NCBI RefSeq assembly: GCF_030247195.1
Contig: NC_080670.1
Span: 45,150,194 to 45,214,193, forward strand
Reading direction: 5' to 3'
Length of the DNA: 64,000 bases
Origin: Topomyia yanbarensis
Lineage: Eukaryota; Arthropoda; Insecta; Diptera; Culicidae
The notes below the pieces were generated by a model, which did no database searches, was not told the origin of the DNA, and worked only from the letters and a program-made list of their open reading frames with translations. This document shows positions 12,473-24,098 of this stretch, in pieces; the stretch's first letter is position 1, and each line of letters begins with the position of its first letter. The position numbers were made by a program, and so were the translations under genes.

Positions 12473-13182
12473 CGGGTTACCAAAAATACAGAATAATCTG
12501 CATTTATACAGATTTTTCAGCCATTTTCAGACCAAGAATATGCATGTGCAGATATACAGATTTTTGTGTGTATGATGCACATTTTTGAGAAATGATGTTA
12601 CAAAAACTATTTTTTGAAATATTTTTTTTTCAGTTTCAGTAATACATCCTCTGTGTCTCTCTCAGCTGAGCCCTCTATATTAAAATATATTTTTACTGTG
12701 GTCGAACATTCTGAAAGGTAAAGGTTTGTAATACACTCAGGTTAGCACCCAGCAAACGCCTGGCTGAAGTCTATTTCCAGAAACGTTAATTGTAATGCTC
12801 TGTGACTTTGTTAATTCTCAATTTTTTGTCCGAAAATTCGATAGCTACATGGGTCGACCTAATGTATATAACATTATATATCAACAAAAGTATTTAAATG
12901 AAGAAGAAAATTATTTTTCCATTGTGCACATCGGTAAAGTTCAAGTTTCTGGATGTAAAATATCAGAACGATTTGTAGTGTTTTTTTACGTAAGACGTAG
13001 ACAGGTGCTTGCTTGACTGATTTAAACCACAGGAATTAATATTTTCGATAGATAATCCAGCAAAATCCAGGTTAAACGACTCAACTGGTTCGATACAGAT
13101 ATCGGCACAGATTTTTCGAGGAATAAATACAGATGAAAAGATTTTTTAGGACAAAAATACAGATTTAATTTTGGCAACCCTG
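12473..13182. mobile_element. 710-bp TIR element with 9-bp duplication
   Basis: The flanks AGTGTGACC occur at 12,464-12,472 and 13,183-13,191 as a perfect 9-bp duplication. The ends are CGGGTTACCAAAAATACAG on the left and, complemented, CAGGGTTGCCAAAATTAAAT on the right, giving an imperfect TIR (GGGTTRCCAAAAWTA). The word ACAGATTTTT repeats near both ends, like subterminal repeats. No transposase frame is visible. A 9-bp duplication suits a Mutator-like or related superfamily; the superfamily is inferred. Confidence 0.7.
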
Positions 13183-13191
13183 AGTGTGACC

Positions 13192-13592
13192 AAAGTGGAA
13201 CTGCGGACATTGTTCTATAACTCCTATACTATGATAGACGATATCGGGATCGACATCGTGTCTGCTCGGTGTAGTTGAATGCTGTAATCGACGGTGTCCT
13301 TCGGAGAAGAATCGGATCAGCATCGGAGTTTTTGTCACTAACATTATTCTTCGAGGGATTGTGAATTCCGTCCCGTTTCAGATTGCAGATTCAGATTGTT
13401 CAGATTCCTTTGCTCCGGTAGAGATTACAAGTGTAGACCGAGTACGCAAGATTCCTGACCGTAATTGCTTGCTCGATCTCCCTGGTAATGTAAGGTGTTC
13501 TCTAGTCCCTGAGAATACGAATGTAGAGGTTGGAGTTCGCATGTTAACAGCGGCGCTTTCACATCAGCTCCGTCTACGTTGAAGAATTCTGA
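13192..13592 (+). other. Unassigned, possibly 5' part of the BEL/Pao remnant
   Basis: Base composition is similar to the degenerate BEL/Pao coding region that resumes beyond the MITE cluster. No frame is open for long and no domain could be named. Confidence 0.35.
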
Positions 13593-14470
13593 AGCGGACC
13601 TTAAGCGGACCCTACACGTGCAGAAAAATTGACAATAAATCGATTATTGATCAATATATTGATCGTGTAAGGGTATCTTGAAAATATTGATCATGTAGAA
13701 ATCAAATGGGATTGACGGATTGATGCAATCTTGTCAATATTTTTATTGACAATATTCTTGTCCCGTGTAGGGTCCGCTTTACACGAGCAGAAATATTAAC
13801 AATAAACCAATTATTGATCAATATATTGATCGTGTAAGGACATTTTGAAAATATTGATTCTGTGGAATTGAATAGGGATTGACGTATAGCGGACCCTACA
13901 CGAGCAGAAATATTGACAATAAATCATATATTGATCAATATATTGATGGTGTAAGGCCATCTTGAAAATATTGATTCTGTAGAATTTAAATGGGATTGAT
14001 GGATTGAAGCAGTCTTGTCAATATATTTATTGACAATATTTCTGTCTCGTGTAGGGTCCGCTTATAGCGGACCCTACACGAGCAGAAGTATTGACAATAC
14101 ACCAACTATTGATAAATATATAAGGACATTTTGAAAATATTGATTCTATAGAATTCAAAAGCGGACCCTACACGTGCAGAAATATTGACAATAAATCGAT
14201 TATTGATCAATATATTGATCGTGTAAGGGTATCTTGAAAATATTGATCATGTAGAAATCAAATGGGATTGACGGATTGATGCAATCTTGTCAATATTTTT
14301 ATTGACAATATTCTTGTCCCGTGTAGGGTCCGCTAAATGGGATTGACGGATTGAAACAGTCTTGTCAATATATGTATTGACAATATGCTTGTCTCGTGTA
14401 GGGTCCGCTTATTGAAGCAGTCTTGACAATATTTGTATTGACAATATTCTTGTCTCGTGTAGGGTCCGCT
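13593..14470. mobile_element. Self-nested cluster of five 175-bp MITEs
   Basis: One family (ends AGCGGACCCTACACG / complement; internal ATTGACAATA and TTGATCAATATATTGATC) occurs five times. Outer copy: 13,593-14,470, flanked by TGA. Inside its left terminus is a copy at 13,604-13,778 flanked by TTA. Further in, copies at 13,888-14,062 and 14,066-14,410 sit side by side, separated and flanked by TAT. The latter contains a copy at 14,160-14,334 flanked by AAA. Every insertion made a 3-bp duplication and uninterrupted copies are exactly 175 bp. Removing the insertions restores about 174 and 167 bp for the two host copies. Confidence 0.93.
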
Positions 14471-14591
14471 TGAAAAGCCTGTTGCTAAGAAGTCTACTTG
14501 TAGTACAAGGATCTATTCTACGAAGATTTCGTATTTTTATTCGCGTTTGCGCTGCAGGTGATATTCGTACGTCCCCAATCGTGAACACTAT

Positions 14592-14679
14592 GGGCCCTAT
14601 TCTCACAGTCACGTCACCTTGTGACTAGAAGGAAATTTTGTTCTAGTCACTAGGTGACGTGACTGTGAGAATAGGGCCC
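14592..14679. mobile_element. 88-bp palindromic MITE inside the Pao remnant
   Basis: The ends GGGCCCTATTCTCACAGTCA and exact complement give arms of about 28 bp, extending inward with interruptions. It is flanked by TAT at 14,589-14,591 and 14,680-14,682. It interrupts the 5' part of the degenerate BEL/Pao element. Confidence 0.85.
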
Positions 14680-15148
14680 TATATCTCGTTCAGAAGTAGC
14701 ATTTGCTGTTTCTAAATCTTCTGTCAAACAATCCGGTTATTGTAGGTGCAAATAGCGTCGTAGTATTAAGACCGAGACTCGGGAATATATCGCAGCCAAA
14801 ACCCTTAGCCGATTAATCGAAGCCGATTCTTGTGCCATCCGGAGGGAATTCGATGCCGAGGTCAGGATTCGAATAACAATCTTTTTGGGGGAAATTTGAA
14901 AGACATCTACCGCAAATGACCGCTGGTCAATCGTTGCCAGCACCAACGGCTCGTTTTCTATCAGGTTTCGGAACGCCACCAATACCAAGCATACCAACGG
15001 GGAATCAGGGCGGACAACTGTTTCAGAGCGTTAATCCGTTGGGTGCACTACCTTGGTTATCTTATCACGGTGGACTGAATCCGCAGCAGCTCGCTGACAG
15101 GCAGGTGAGCTGCCTATATTCTCGGAAAATCCAGAGGACTGTTCGCTG

Positions 15149-15553
15149 TTGACCAGCTCTTATGTCAACACGACAGAAGCGTACGAAGATTCTGATGCAG
15201 AGAATTTGGCTAGATTGCAGTGGTGTTTGGAGGAGAACGCGTTCAAAGCAGTACGAAATCGTTTACTGCTCCCGGCAGCTGTGTCATATGTTATTGCCAC
15301 GCTTGAGACGCTGTGCGGTAGACCGGAGCTGTTAATCCACACGTTGCTACAGAAGATGCGCAACGTTCCAGGACCGAAGCAAGACCGGCTCGATATGTTT
15401 ATCGAATTCGGATTAGCCGTTCAAAATCTGTGTGTTCACCTGGAAGCCGGTGGTCATGAGGCGCATTTGAACAATGTAATGCTGTTGTTTGAGTTAGTGG
15501 ACAAACTACACGCGAGCACAGCGCTTGTTTGGTCGCTGTACAAAGAAAGATAG
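15149..15553 (+). pseudogene. BEL/Pao gag-like region (DUF1759)
   Basis: An open frame of about 134 codons begins TSSYVNTTEAYEDSDAENLA, typical of the DUF1759 domain of Pao polyproteins, and continues through LLLPAAVSYVIATLETLCGR to a Trp-Ser-Leu-Tyr-Lys end. The upstream frame (from about 15,090, LPIFSENPEDC) belongs to the same domain but is out of register. The frame ends in a stop where an intact element continues. Confidence 0.8.
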
Positions 15554-15693
15554 TCGATCATTTTCCCAGTACATGTCGACGTTGGTTAGCGCGGCAAATG
15601 ATGTGACACTGAACTACGACAGTCGCGCCTGCAAAGCTAGATAAATGCGGCAAGGACAAACACTTTTGCGTACCGCACGTTACAGAGGAACCA

Positions 15694-15987
15694 ATGAAAA
15701 AGCCGGGGAAGCATGAGGCGATGGATATACCTGCGCATTTAATCGATCAAGCATGCCTGATTGGCAAAGACGCACAGCGCCAGGTGAAGACCTGCGGTAT
15801 ACTAGCCAAGAAGACGTTGGACGAACGCTGGAGGACCATTTGGGAGTATAGATTTTGCCGTATGTGTCTGGGAGCTCATGGACCCTGTCGAATTCACACG
15901 AAGTGTGGGATTGACGGATGCCAGCTTCAACATCATTCCCTGCTACACTCTCAGAAGAACGGAGTGAATTTGAATAAATTGAATTGA
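15694..15987 (+). pseudogene. BEL/Pao zinc-knuckle region
   Basis: The frame carries a Cys/His cluster (FCRMCLGAHGPCRI, then CGIDGCQLQHHSLLH) typical of the region between gag and protease in BEL/Pao elements. It is a short open piece bounded by stops. Confidence 0.75.
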
Positions 15988-16202
15988 GTAATTTGAACCC
16001 AAACGCTGTGACCAACCATCACTACGCTGACAATGCCGCACTCCTACGAACTATTCCTGTAGAGCTACATGGAAACAGCTGTTCGGTGCCAACTTATCCG
16101 TTCTTGGATCACGGGTCCTCGCGAACGCTGGTCGATGAAAAGATTGCGATACAATTGGGTGTCAGAAGATTCGCTGCCCCTGTGTCTGCAGTAGACGGCT
16201 AA
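15984..16202 (+). pseudogene. BEL/Pao aspartic protease remnant (DUF1758)
   Basis: The piece contains LLRTIPVELHG, then FLDHGSSRTLVDE where an active retroviral-type protease has Asp-Ser/Thr-Gly (FLDSGS or similar). Here the Ser is His, so the site is altered. It overlaps the previous frame by a few bases and ends in a stop. Confidence 0.75.
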
Positions 16203-16689
16203 CATTAAACGAATTGAAAACGAGTCTCAGCAGATTGCGTTGAGAATTCGTGGAGAAAATGTGACCAAAGTCCAGGCTGAACGACGAGCGCTCGACCTAC
16301 CCCGGCGATCTCTGCGATACGCGGAGTTGGCTGCGTCGTTCCCATATTTGAGAGGTCTTCCATCAAAGATGACGAGAACGCCTTGCCTCGCATTCTCATC
16401 GGTAACAATGCTCACGTGACTGCCATGCAAAAAATACGAAAGCCAGCCTGCAGAACCGATTGCGGTGAAGTCACGGCTCGGGTGGGCTGTGTACGGGAAA
16501 CAAGACTAATCTGTGCATCGCGCGATGTTTTCATATCTGCGAGTGTCAGGATTATCGGTCATTGCATGATCTCTGTGGAAAGTATCGGTATCAAGGCTGT
16601 AGGATGTCCCGAATCTCCGGAAGTTCAACGACGTGCGAATAATATCCTTCAGAAAACTACGAAGCGTGTCAATCAGCAATTTGAGACGG

Positions 16690-18100
16690 GTCTGCTATGA
16701 CGTTATGCTTTTTTCGAGTTCCCTGATAGCTATTCGATGGCAGTGTTTGGAGCGACGAATCTTGAAAGACCCAGTGCTTAGCGAGTGTAGCAAAGGTAGC
16801 TTACCAAATACTAGGCGAAAGAGTACATACCCATTGTTGAAAGGACCGAACCTTCTAACATCTCTTTTGGCAGTGGTCTTGGGATTCAGGGAAAGATGGT
16901 TGTATCGCGGCATAGATTTGAAAGAGATGTTTCATCAAGTTAAAATTCGACGGGAAAACCATAACATCTGATGTTTGGGCGGGATGACCCAAATATGGAA
17001 CCCACACTGATAGATGCCGCTATTTTTGGGGCCGCGAAGAACTGAAGAACATGCCCAAAAGTTCCCAGCAGCTGATGATGCCATAATCCGGAAACATAAG
17101 GTCGACGATAATCTGGACAGTGCAGACAACGTAGAGGAAGTGGTGAAAATAGCGTTGAAAGTTAGGCACGTCCTCTGCCTTGGTGAGTATCACCTGCGAA
17201 ATTGGTTGTCGAACTCGAAAGACGTTCAGGCACGGGTCGGAGAGGGCAATTTAACTTCCGAGAAATGCATCCAGCTGGACAAAAATTCCCTATGTAATGG
17301 ATACATAGAATATACTGGAAGCCGCAAGAAGACGTTTTCACAATCTCAATGACACGAGCGATCGCGACGGCAAACCCTACGAAACGATAGGCATTGCAGG
17401 TCGTAATAAGCCCGTTTGACCCGGCTGGAATACTGTGTTTCTTTCTTGTCCACGCCAAAACCGAATGAGAACGGCAGATTTCGTTAAAATTGAACGAGAA
17501 ATCGACGCGGGGCCGCCTTGGTCCAACATCTGGACTAGGTACGCGTTCCTTTCGCGAACATTCAGTCAAGGAAGTCTTGACGCTGCAATCGCACATATTC
17601 TCTCGATGCTGGGAAGCCTACGCATGCGTAGCGTATCTTCGTACAAAGTTCAAGGTGGTGATCAAAGTTGTATTGGTTGATGACAAGGTGAAAGTGGCTC
17701 CTTTGAAGATGTTTTCTATTCCGAGGCTGAAACTGTATAGAGCGGTAATCAGAGTTTGACTGCGCAAAGCTGACATCAACGGACACACGCTTAAGTTCGA
17801 CAAGACGATCACGTGAACCGACTTCAAGACTTGTACTAGCGGACCATCGAAGGTATCGACAGTTCGTTGCGTGTTGAGTTAGCGAAATACTTTCGAAGTC
17901 GGACGCGGTGATGTGGTGGTACGTATCGAGTAAAATGAATCCCGCATATTTGGTAACCAAATGGGGAGTGAGAGAGTGCTTCTCGGCCAATAGTCCATGG
18001 TTCACGGAATTCGGCTCACCGGAAACACAGTGGCCGTCGGGGATAAATCCTGCCGTGGAGACGACCGATGAGGGATTACATGTCTGGTACACAGTTAAGC
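16690..18100 (+). pseudogene. BEL/Pao reverse transcriptase/RNase H fragments
   Basis: Scattered pieces in several frames match the family, for example RGIDLKEMFHQVKI near 16,908 (the Asp-bearing RT motif A region) and IPRLKLYRAV near 17,720. No frame exceeds about 110 codons. The YxDD box could not be found, so the catalytic core is probably deleted. Confidence 0.6.
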
Positions 18101-18419
18101 GATTTTGAAGACCGTCATCAATTGGGAACGTTTTTTTCTACTTCGAGCGGTGGCGTACGTTATCCTATATCGGAAATTTCAACATCAAAGCGCTAGAAAT
18201 TAATCACCACCAGCTGGGCCTATCACGCAGCAGGAGTTGGCACTTGCAGTGAACCATTTACCGAACGGTCCAAAGTGATGTGTGTTCCCGATGCAACCCT
18301 GACGGCAGAGAAAGATCATCAGAAGAAGAGGCGTCAGGTGAAACTGGAGAATACTAGCAGAATCCCCGCAGCCTCAATCGGATACCGGATTTCCCAAAAT
18401 TCTTCCGACGGGCACTGCT

Positions 18420-18890
18420 GGAGTGGTATCACAGGAGGTTCCTGCATGCTGATGGGGAGACTGTCGTTAATGAGGTAAGACAGCGCTTTTACGTGTCTAC
18501 GTTGCGCACGATAGTTGCGCACGCAACATAACGAAGGAGTGTCGGCTGTGCAAGACGAGAAATCTGGCGATCCCACGTATAGCTCCACTTTCGGCGACAT
18601 TCGAGCGCCTGTTCTCCTACTTGGAAATTGACTACTTTGGACCAATCACTGTTCAAGTCTCCCGCATCACCGCGAATAGATAGATCGCCTGACGACCGAA
18701 TCCTGCCACCAAACAATAACACGATTTATAGGACGTAGATGTTCGCCGGCGGAAATACGTAGCGATCAAGGCAGGAATATCGTTGGGGCAAACAACGAGG
18801 TGCGCAGGAAGACGATCGCCATAGACGGACAACATGCAATCAATACGAACACTCGGTGGCTGTTCAACCCATCTGTAGCATCGCACGGGA
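18420..18890 (+). pseudogene. BEL/Pao integrase remnant
   Basis: Pieces resemble the zinc-binding and core regions of a Pao integrase: RQRFYVSTLRTIVAHA, CRLCKTRN, then FSYLEIDYFGPITV, and further on CSPAEIRSDQGRNIVGA, which holds the second catalytic Asp. Several frameshifts separate them. The remnant breaks off around 18,888 at the LINE junction. Confidence 0.7.
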
Positions 18891-19296
18891 GGCTCGAACT
18901 GCCTCTTCATCGGCCCTTTCGTTACCTGGGATACCCTGGTGGCTCGGGACCCATTGGATCTTTATGCTGCGGTTTACGTTTTCCTTTAGGGATTTAGCAA
19001 TTTTGCACACCAAGAAATTGTTGGCCTGCTTTTGCTTGTTGCTGATGATTTGGTAAGCTTCTTTCGAGTCTGTGAAAATCACTGCTTTCCTGTATTGTTT
19101 TTTTCTTTATAAGTTTGATTACGGAGAGCATCGACAGAAACTCGGCATTGGCGATGGAGTAGTCGAGATTGATTTTCTGGACGAGGACTTGTTGTTCTGT
19201 GTGATCGAAGACTGCAAGTGTCAAGCCTGCTGCTGTGTTGGATGCATCTGTGTAAATATGGCGGAAGTCACGGTAGTGGAGGTCCTGTATTTCCAA
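18890..19296 (-). pseudogene. LINE RNase H domain
   Basis: Two overlapping frames on the minus strand carry the domain: IYTDASNTAAGL (first Asp), NAEFLSMLS (Glu), FTDSKEAYQII (second Asp) and WVPSHQGIPGNERADEEA (His and last Asp). A frameshift between them shows it is no longer translated as one unit. Confidence 0.8.
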
Positions 19297-19559
19297 AAAT
19301 ATTTACCGCGAGGATTGTTTGCTGTAACTTTTCCTTTTGTTCTAGGGTTCGGACATGTGCCCTGTGATGGAGTTGTCCGTTCTGAAATCGGAAAATTTTC
19401 TTCTGTTGACGTAGAGCATTCTCCTGTCTTATGGGTTCAATTAAGGTCAGTTGCTCTCTTTTGATGTCTCGGCCGCGTTTCCATAGATTTGAGCACCGTA
19501 CTCTAGGCGGCTGCGAATGATGGCGTTTCCGATCTTGATGAGCGTGTTGGGATTGGCGC

Positions 19560-20577
19560 TGCTGCTTCGCTTCCCAAGCATCTTGATTGTTTAGTTTCGC
19601 TGCAGATTTGTCCCAGATGTGCTTTCTGTGAGTACAGGTTCTGTCGACTGTGAATCCCAAGTAGCGATGGGTGTTGTTGAAGCCTACGCTTTCCCGTCCT
19701 ATTTTGATTTTCACTCCACGGATGTCTTTTCTCTTGAAAGCCACTGCTGCACTTTTGAAGACGTTGATTCTGAGTTCTAGCTTCTCGAGACCTGCTTGAA
19801 GCTGGGTCAGATAGTTGTTTGCTTTTTCAGTTGCTTCCTCCAGACTAGTACCAATCATCACCACGGCAGTCGTCAGCAAACTGGACGAGTTTGCATCCAT
19901 CGAGAATGATCTGATGCAGATTAGAGGTGTACAAGTTTAAAGGAATTGGAGATAGTGGGCATTCTTGGGAAAGACCTTCTCTCTGTAAGCGACTCCTTCT
20001 TGTGTTTTGAGGATGACTCGTCGATCGATGAGGTAGGTGTTGAGTCAGCAAATTAGCTTATTTGGAATCTGCTTGGATTTCAGGGCATCTAGGAGCTTTT
20101 GGAGGTTGGCACGGTCGAAGGCCTGCGAGAGATCTAGGAAAACTGTAATGGTATGCTTCTTTTCTAGTTGGGCGTCTTTCTTTTACTTTGTTGATGACGT
20201 ACTTGAAGCAACTCTGAGCTGAGCAGTGTTTCCGAAAACCGAACAAACGAGCGGGGTACATATTTCGTATTTCTGCTATTTCATTCAGCCTGCTGATGAT
20301 AACTAAGAAGATGAGCTTAAGGTTGGCAATCATGGCGGCTATTTCCTGGGCTTTGTGGATCATTAATTTTCGAGATTGGTTTTATCTGGGTGATTCTCAA
20401 TATGTCGGAAATAAAGACTTCTTTTAGCATCTCGCATACCTTTAGCAGCATGTCTGGTCTGAGTTTTTTGAGGATGCCGTAGGACATTCCGTCTTCTTCT
20501 GGAGCAGAGTGGGGCTTCTTTTTTGTAGTACACCTAGTATTTCCTCGACCTGTGGTGCCATTTCGTATCCATTCCAA
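19560..20577 (-). pseudogene. LINE reverse transcriptase fragments
   Basis: Minus-strand frames give RT motifs in the right order: APEEDGMSYGILKKL, ITQIKPISKINDPQSPG, FGFRKHCSAQSCF, GLSQECPLSPIPLNLY, VQFADDC (the FADD active site) and the downstream HRYLGFTVDRT. Several frame changes and at least one stop separate them. Confidence 0.8.
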
Positions 20578-20862
20578 CGGTTTACCAACGTAGTAATGTG
20601 TTAGAAACTACTCTGCCTCCTCCAGGGTTGTTTCCGGTTTTCTATTTACTGGTTGTGTGATCGCTGTGTCAAGGCCCTTGATGATGTTCCATAGGTGCGT
20701 TTGGGAGGTTTTTTTTCGTCCACGGCCTCGAATAGTTTCTGTAAGTACGCTCGCTATGCCCTTCTGATGAGTCTCTTTAGCTTTGTTCTTGCTTTTTGCA
20801 GCCTAATGTGGTTTGTCATGGTTTTGAGTTGGTTATAGTTCCGCAAAATTTCTCGGCCTGAC

Positions 20863-21600
20863 TTATTTCCTCGGACCACCAGCATTTGAGTTCTCCTTTT
20901 TTGTACTTGACAATGAGCCTGGCTTTATTGTTGCTCTCTTCGAAGATTCCGCTGGATTGTAGATATATTGCGGTTTTAGCTGGTTCATCAGATTCGCTGC
21001 TTTGTTTTTGTTCACTCGTTTCAATGTTCCTGGTACCAACGGGTTCTCATTCCCTATTTCTAATGCGATTGTCAGATGATTGCTTCCGAATTCCTGTGAG
21101 ATCACTTCCCAGAATGTTTTTGGTGCCAATCCTCCTGTCGCTAGTGTAAGGTCATTGCTGTGCTATTCCTGTTGATCGTGGACAAGCACGTTTGCGTGCC
21201 ATCATCGAGCAGTACGAATTTGGAGGATTCTAGGACATCGTTGAGCAGGTTTCCTTTGGGACAGTTTGACGAACTAGGGTGCCAGCTTTGATGATGGCTA
21301 TTGAAGTCGCCCCTGGTAAGAATTTCTCCTTGTGTTTTCGAGCGCCTCGAAAAACTCCAGTAATTTCCTTCTGGTTTCTCCACAAAAGCTTTGCCTCGGC
21401 GAGATGTACCGAGATCAATGTGAGCGAAAAAACATTTTGTTAGCTTGATCCATACCGCTTCAATAGGAAAGACGTCCTCGAACTGAATCGTATCGCAGTC
21501 TATAGCCCTGATTCCATCTGGCGTATACCAGTCTAAAGTGTGCCAATCTGAACAGTTCTTACTTTTTCAGCCAAATTTCCTGCAGCAGTGCCACAGTTAC
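20863..21600 (-). pseudogene. LINE endonuclease remnant
   Basis: Frames contain ILTRGDFNSHHQSWHPSS (the Asp-x-Asn-x-His core of AP-type endonucleases) and a downstream piece that leads to the RT linker. It is frameshifted relative to the RT. Confidence 0.7.
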
Positions 21601-21999
21601 TGAATTTTCCATGAGGAAGGGACTGACCTCCTCGCGTGTTTCGACGGGGCGAAGGCTTTGGACGTTAAACTGCATGATATTCCGCATTTTACACGGCACT
21701 GTAGCGGATGTTCAATGATTGCTTGAATATTTTTACCTACCTCGACCAGTAGGTGATCCATGTCAAACACTGATTCCACCTGTTGTATCCTTAGTCCAAT
21801 CTTTTGCCGAAGGCTTCCAAGATCGCTTACCCAGCGTTTGGATCTCATTTCTGTGAGGAATTCTTTTCGCATCCAGGTACCGTTTCAAAATCGGTTGCCC
21901 TGAATGGGTTCTCTTGGCATCTCGTGCAAGTTGTGCTGTGTGCCATGTGATTGTCTCGGGGTTCCGGTTCCCTAGGTATGTTTGGTTCCAGTCTTTCGC

Positions 22000-22854
22000 G
22001 GCTTAATGCCCTGGATCTTGAGTTCGGGAAATGCGCTTCAGCCTGGTCGAACGGTATTGTCTCTTTGTTTTCCGTATTTGAATGTATCTTTTTCTCTCCG
22101 GGCAATTGGGGTCGTTTGCTTCGTGTTGGAGTTTGTAGTTTGGGTATTTGACGTCTGTGCTGCAATCCATGCTTGAGTGGTTGCCTCCACATGTGGCACA
22201 TCTTGCTCGGGCTGTGCAGAACTTAGCTTCATGGCCGAATCTCAAGCGGTTTTTGTATTGGCGTATTGGAAAGAATAACAGCTCGGGTCGGCAGTTGCAG
22301 CCGAAAATCTTGACGGATTTTGGTACATATGTTCCTTCGACAGTCATGTTGATGTTCATGGTGTCCTGTAGTTCTCCTTTGCTGCCTCGTTTCTTGATCC
22401 AATGATGCCTTTGATGTTTTCATTCTTTTGCTGAGGCACTTTATTTATTGTGAGTCGGCTGGTCAGATTTTCGGAGCCAGTAGTTACAAGTTTGACCTCG
22501 GATTTAATAAGCTAGAATCGTTAGGTCGGTGGCGTTTATTATCTTACTTTGCTCAGCACATTTTGTACTGGATCAGCAGTTCACAATCATGCTGTTTGGG
22601 TAGACGTATCGTTGCTACCTTTAATCTGAGAATAAGGCAAACACGGACTGCACATTTCTCGCAAAGATACCAGTAGTTGCCCACCTCCGCCAGTGATTCA
22701 CTGAGCTGGACCCTGGACATGTGAAACCACTTGAGATAGTGGTCGCGACAGATCCAAGGGACGTTTTGTTTGCTTTGCTTCTTTGAACCTTTTTTTGTTT
22801 TGTCGCAGACGGGTTCGATTTTCCGCATGCATTGCAGAAATTATCCTTGTCCAT
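22000..22854 (-). pseudogene. LINE ORF1: PHD-like finger plus zinc knuckles
   Basis: The minus-strand ATG at 22,854 begins MDKDNFCNACGKSNP. In an adjoining frame follow WICRDHYLKWFHM and NYWYLCEKC; together with CNAC this has the spacing of a PHD-type zinc finger, with some ligands substituted. Further along, RFGHEAKFC and CATCGGNHSSMDC are gag-like CCHC knuckles. Such a PHD-like N-terminus is known from ORF1 proteins of some LINE groups. Two or more frameshifts break the protein. Confidence 0.6.
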
Positions 22855-22900
22855 AGTTGAGATGGAGATAAGAACACCACACAAACCGACGATTATATGG

Positions 22901-24098
22901 CTTTACCAAATATTTGAATTAGATGCATTACGTTTGGTTAGTTCTTTGCTTTGGATCATAAATCAATCCGTTTTGTAACAAGCGCCAAATTACTGCTAAG
23001 TCGGTTCCAGATTCCGATAATTTTATTTACCATCTCGTCGAACTGAGTCGATTGAGTAATGCGAATTAAGAAATCTCCCTCCAGTTTTCGATCTGCCGTT
23101 CATGCACTTTCCTAAAATCCCGCCTCCACTAGTAGTTCCTATCGCCTATATGAATGTTGAATGTTGAAAAAGATCGCTCACCTCACTACCTATCGACCAA
23201 ATCGCCGTGAACGGCGAATGAGCTGTTGTGTGGGGTAGACTTTTAAAATATATTGCCACCCCTGCAATCCATACCACAGGAAAACATCCAGAGTTCGGGT
23301 GGCGAAGGGAAGGCCACCTTGTGTCGGTGTTTGTGCAAATAAATTCTTTCACACAGAGAGCCACTGATGGATAAATTTCACTTCAAGGAAAACAACTTAT
23401 TCTAGGGAATTTTACTCTTCATTCTCACCTTTGCAATTAGAAAACCCGAAAATAAACTCACAAAAGAACAAATCAACCGAAAAAACACCGATTCAGCGAT
23501 CAATTAAGTTTCACTTGCAGCTCCATTTTGCAGAACACGATAAGAAAAAAAAAAAAGAAAGGGGAGCAACTTGCAAAAGCCAACGCGGACTAAACACAAG
23601 CAGCGACGATAAGTATACACAAATACACTACTACCGAACCAAGCTGCTGCTAGTGCCAGACTGACTGAATCTGCTGGCCTGCGCGGCAATGGTGTGGGAG
23701 TTTGTTTTGTGTGAAAGTTCAAAAAGAGAAAAAGGGGAAATTGGTTGACGTTTAATATGTCAAGACCTATGTTTGTTTATTTGCTCGCACCAAGGGAAAT
23801 CTGCCGATATTTTGTCCAACGTCAGCCAATCTGTGCAGAAGTTCGCTGGATACTCGACGACGTTTTTTATTTACGAAAAATTGGCATAGTGTACCATCGG
23901 CTTAACTATCATCAGGGATCACAATGAACACTCTCGCTGAAATTATTCTACATATTGAGTAATGTTTTACCGATTTCTGTTCACGTTTCAACGAAATAAA
24001 GTGTTTACTGTTTATTACGAATCGTATCGATCTCGCGGTCGGATCTTGCTTCCTATCTTTGTATATATCATACTACAATAGCTAATTCAATTACATCA
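22901..24098. other. Region upstream of the hydrolase gene; no gene recognised
   Basis: This stretch separates the LINE from the OVCA2-like gene. It contains A-rich patches (23,548-23,562) and short frames without resemblance to known proteins. The last 150 bases should include the promoter and short 5' UTR of the hydrolase gene; no element can be fixed with confidence. Confidence 0.45.

Larger units (their letters stand above)
14683..18890 (+). mobile_element. Decayed BEL/Pao LTR retrotransposon (LTRs not found)
   Basis: The order of coding remnants along the plus strand is that of a BEL/Pao polyprotein: gag-like DUF1759 region (15,090-15,550), zinc knuckle (15,850-15,950), DUF1758-type aspartic protease (16,020-16,200), reverse transcriptase pieces (16,690-16,980), RNase H pieces (about 17,680-17,760) and integrase pieces (about 18,420-18,890). 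Many stops and frameshifts break it, and large parts of the polymerase are missing. It stops abruptly at about 18,888, where an unrelated LINE on the other strand begins. Confidence 0.8.
18888..22900 (-). mobile_element. Decayed RNase H-bearing LINE (I-like group)
   Basis: Reading from right to left, the element holds an ORF1 with zinc fingers (22,854-22,000), an AP endonuclease remnant (about 21,600-20,900), reverse transcriptase pieces (20,577-19,560) and RNase H (19,296-18,890). Gag with knuckles, endonuclease, RT and RNase H in this order fits the I group of non-LTR elements (I, Loner or Outcast-like); the exact clade is undecided. Frames are broken many times. The 3' end abuts the BEL/Pao remnant directly and no poly(A) or target-site duplication is evident. 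Confidence 0.78.
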
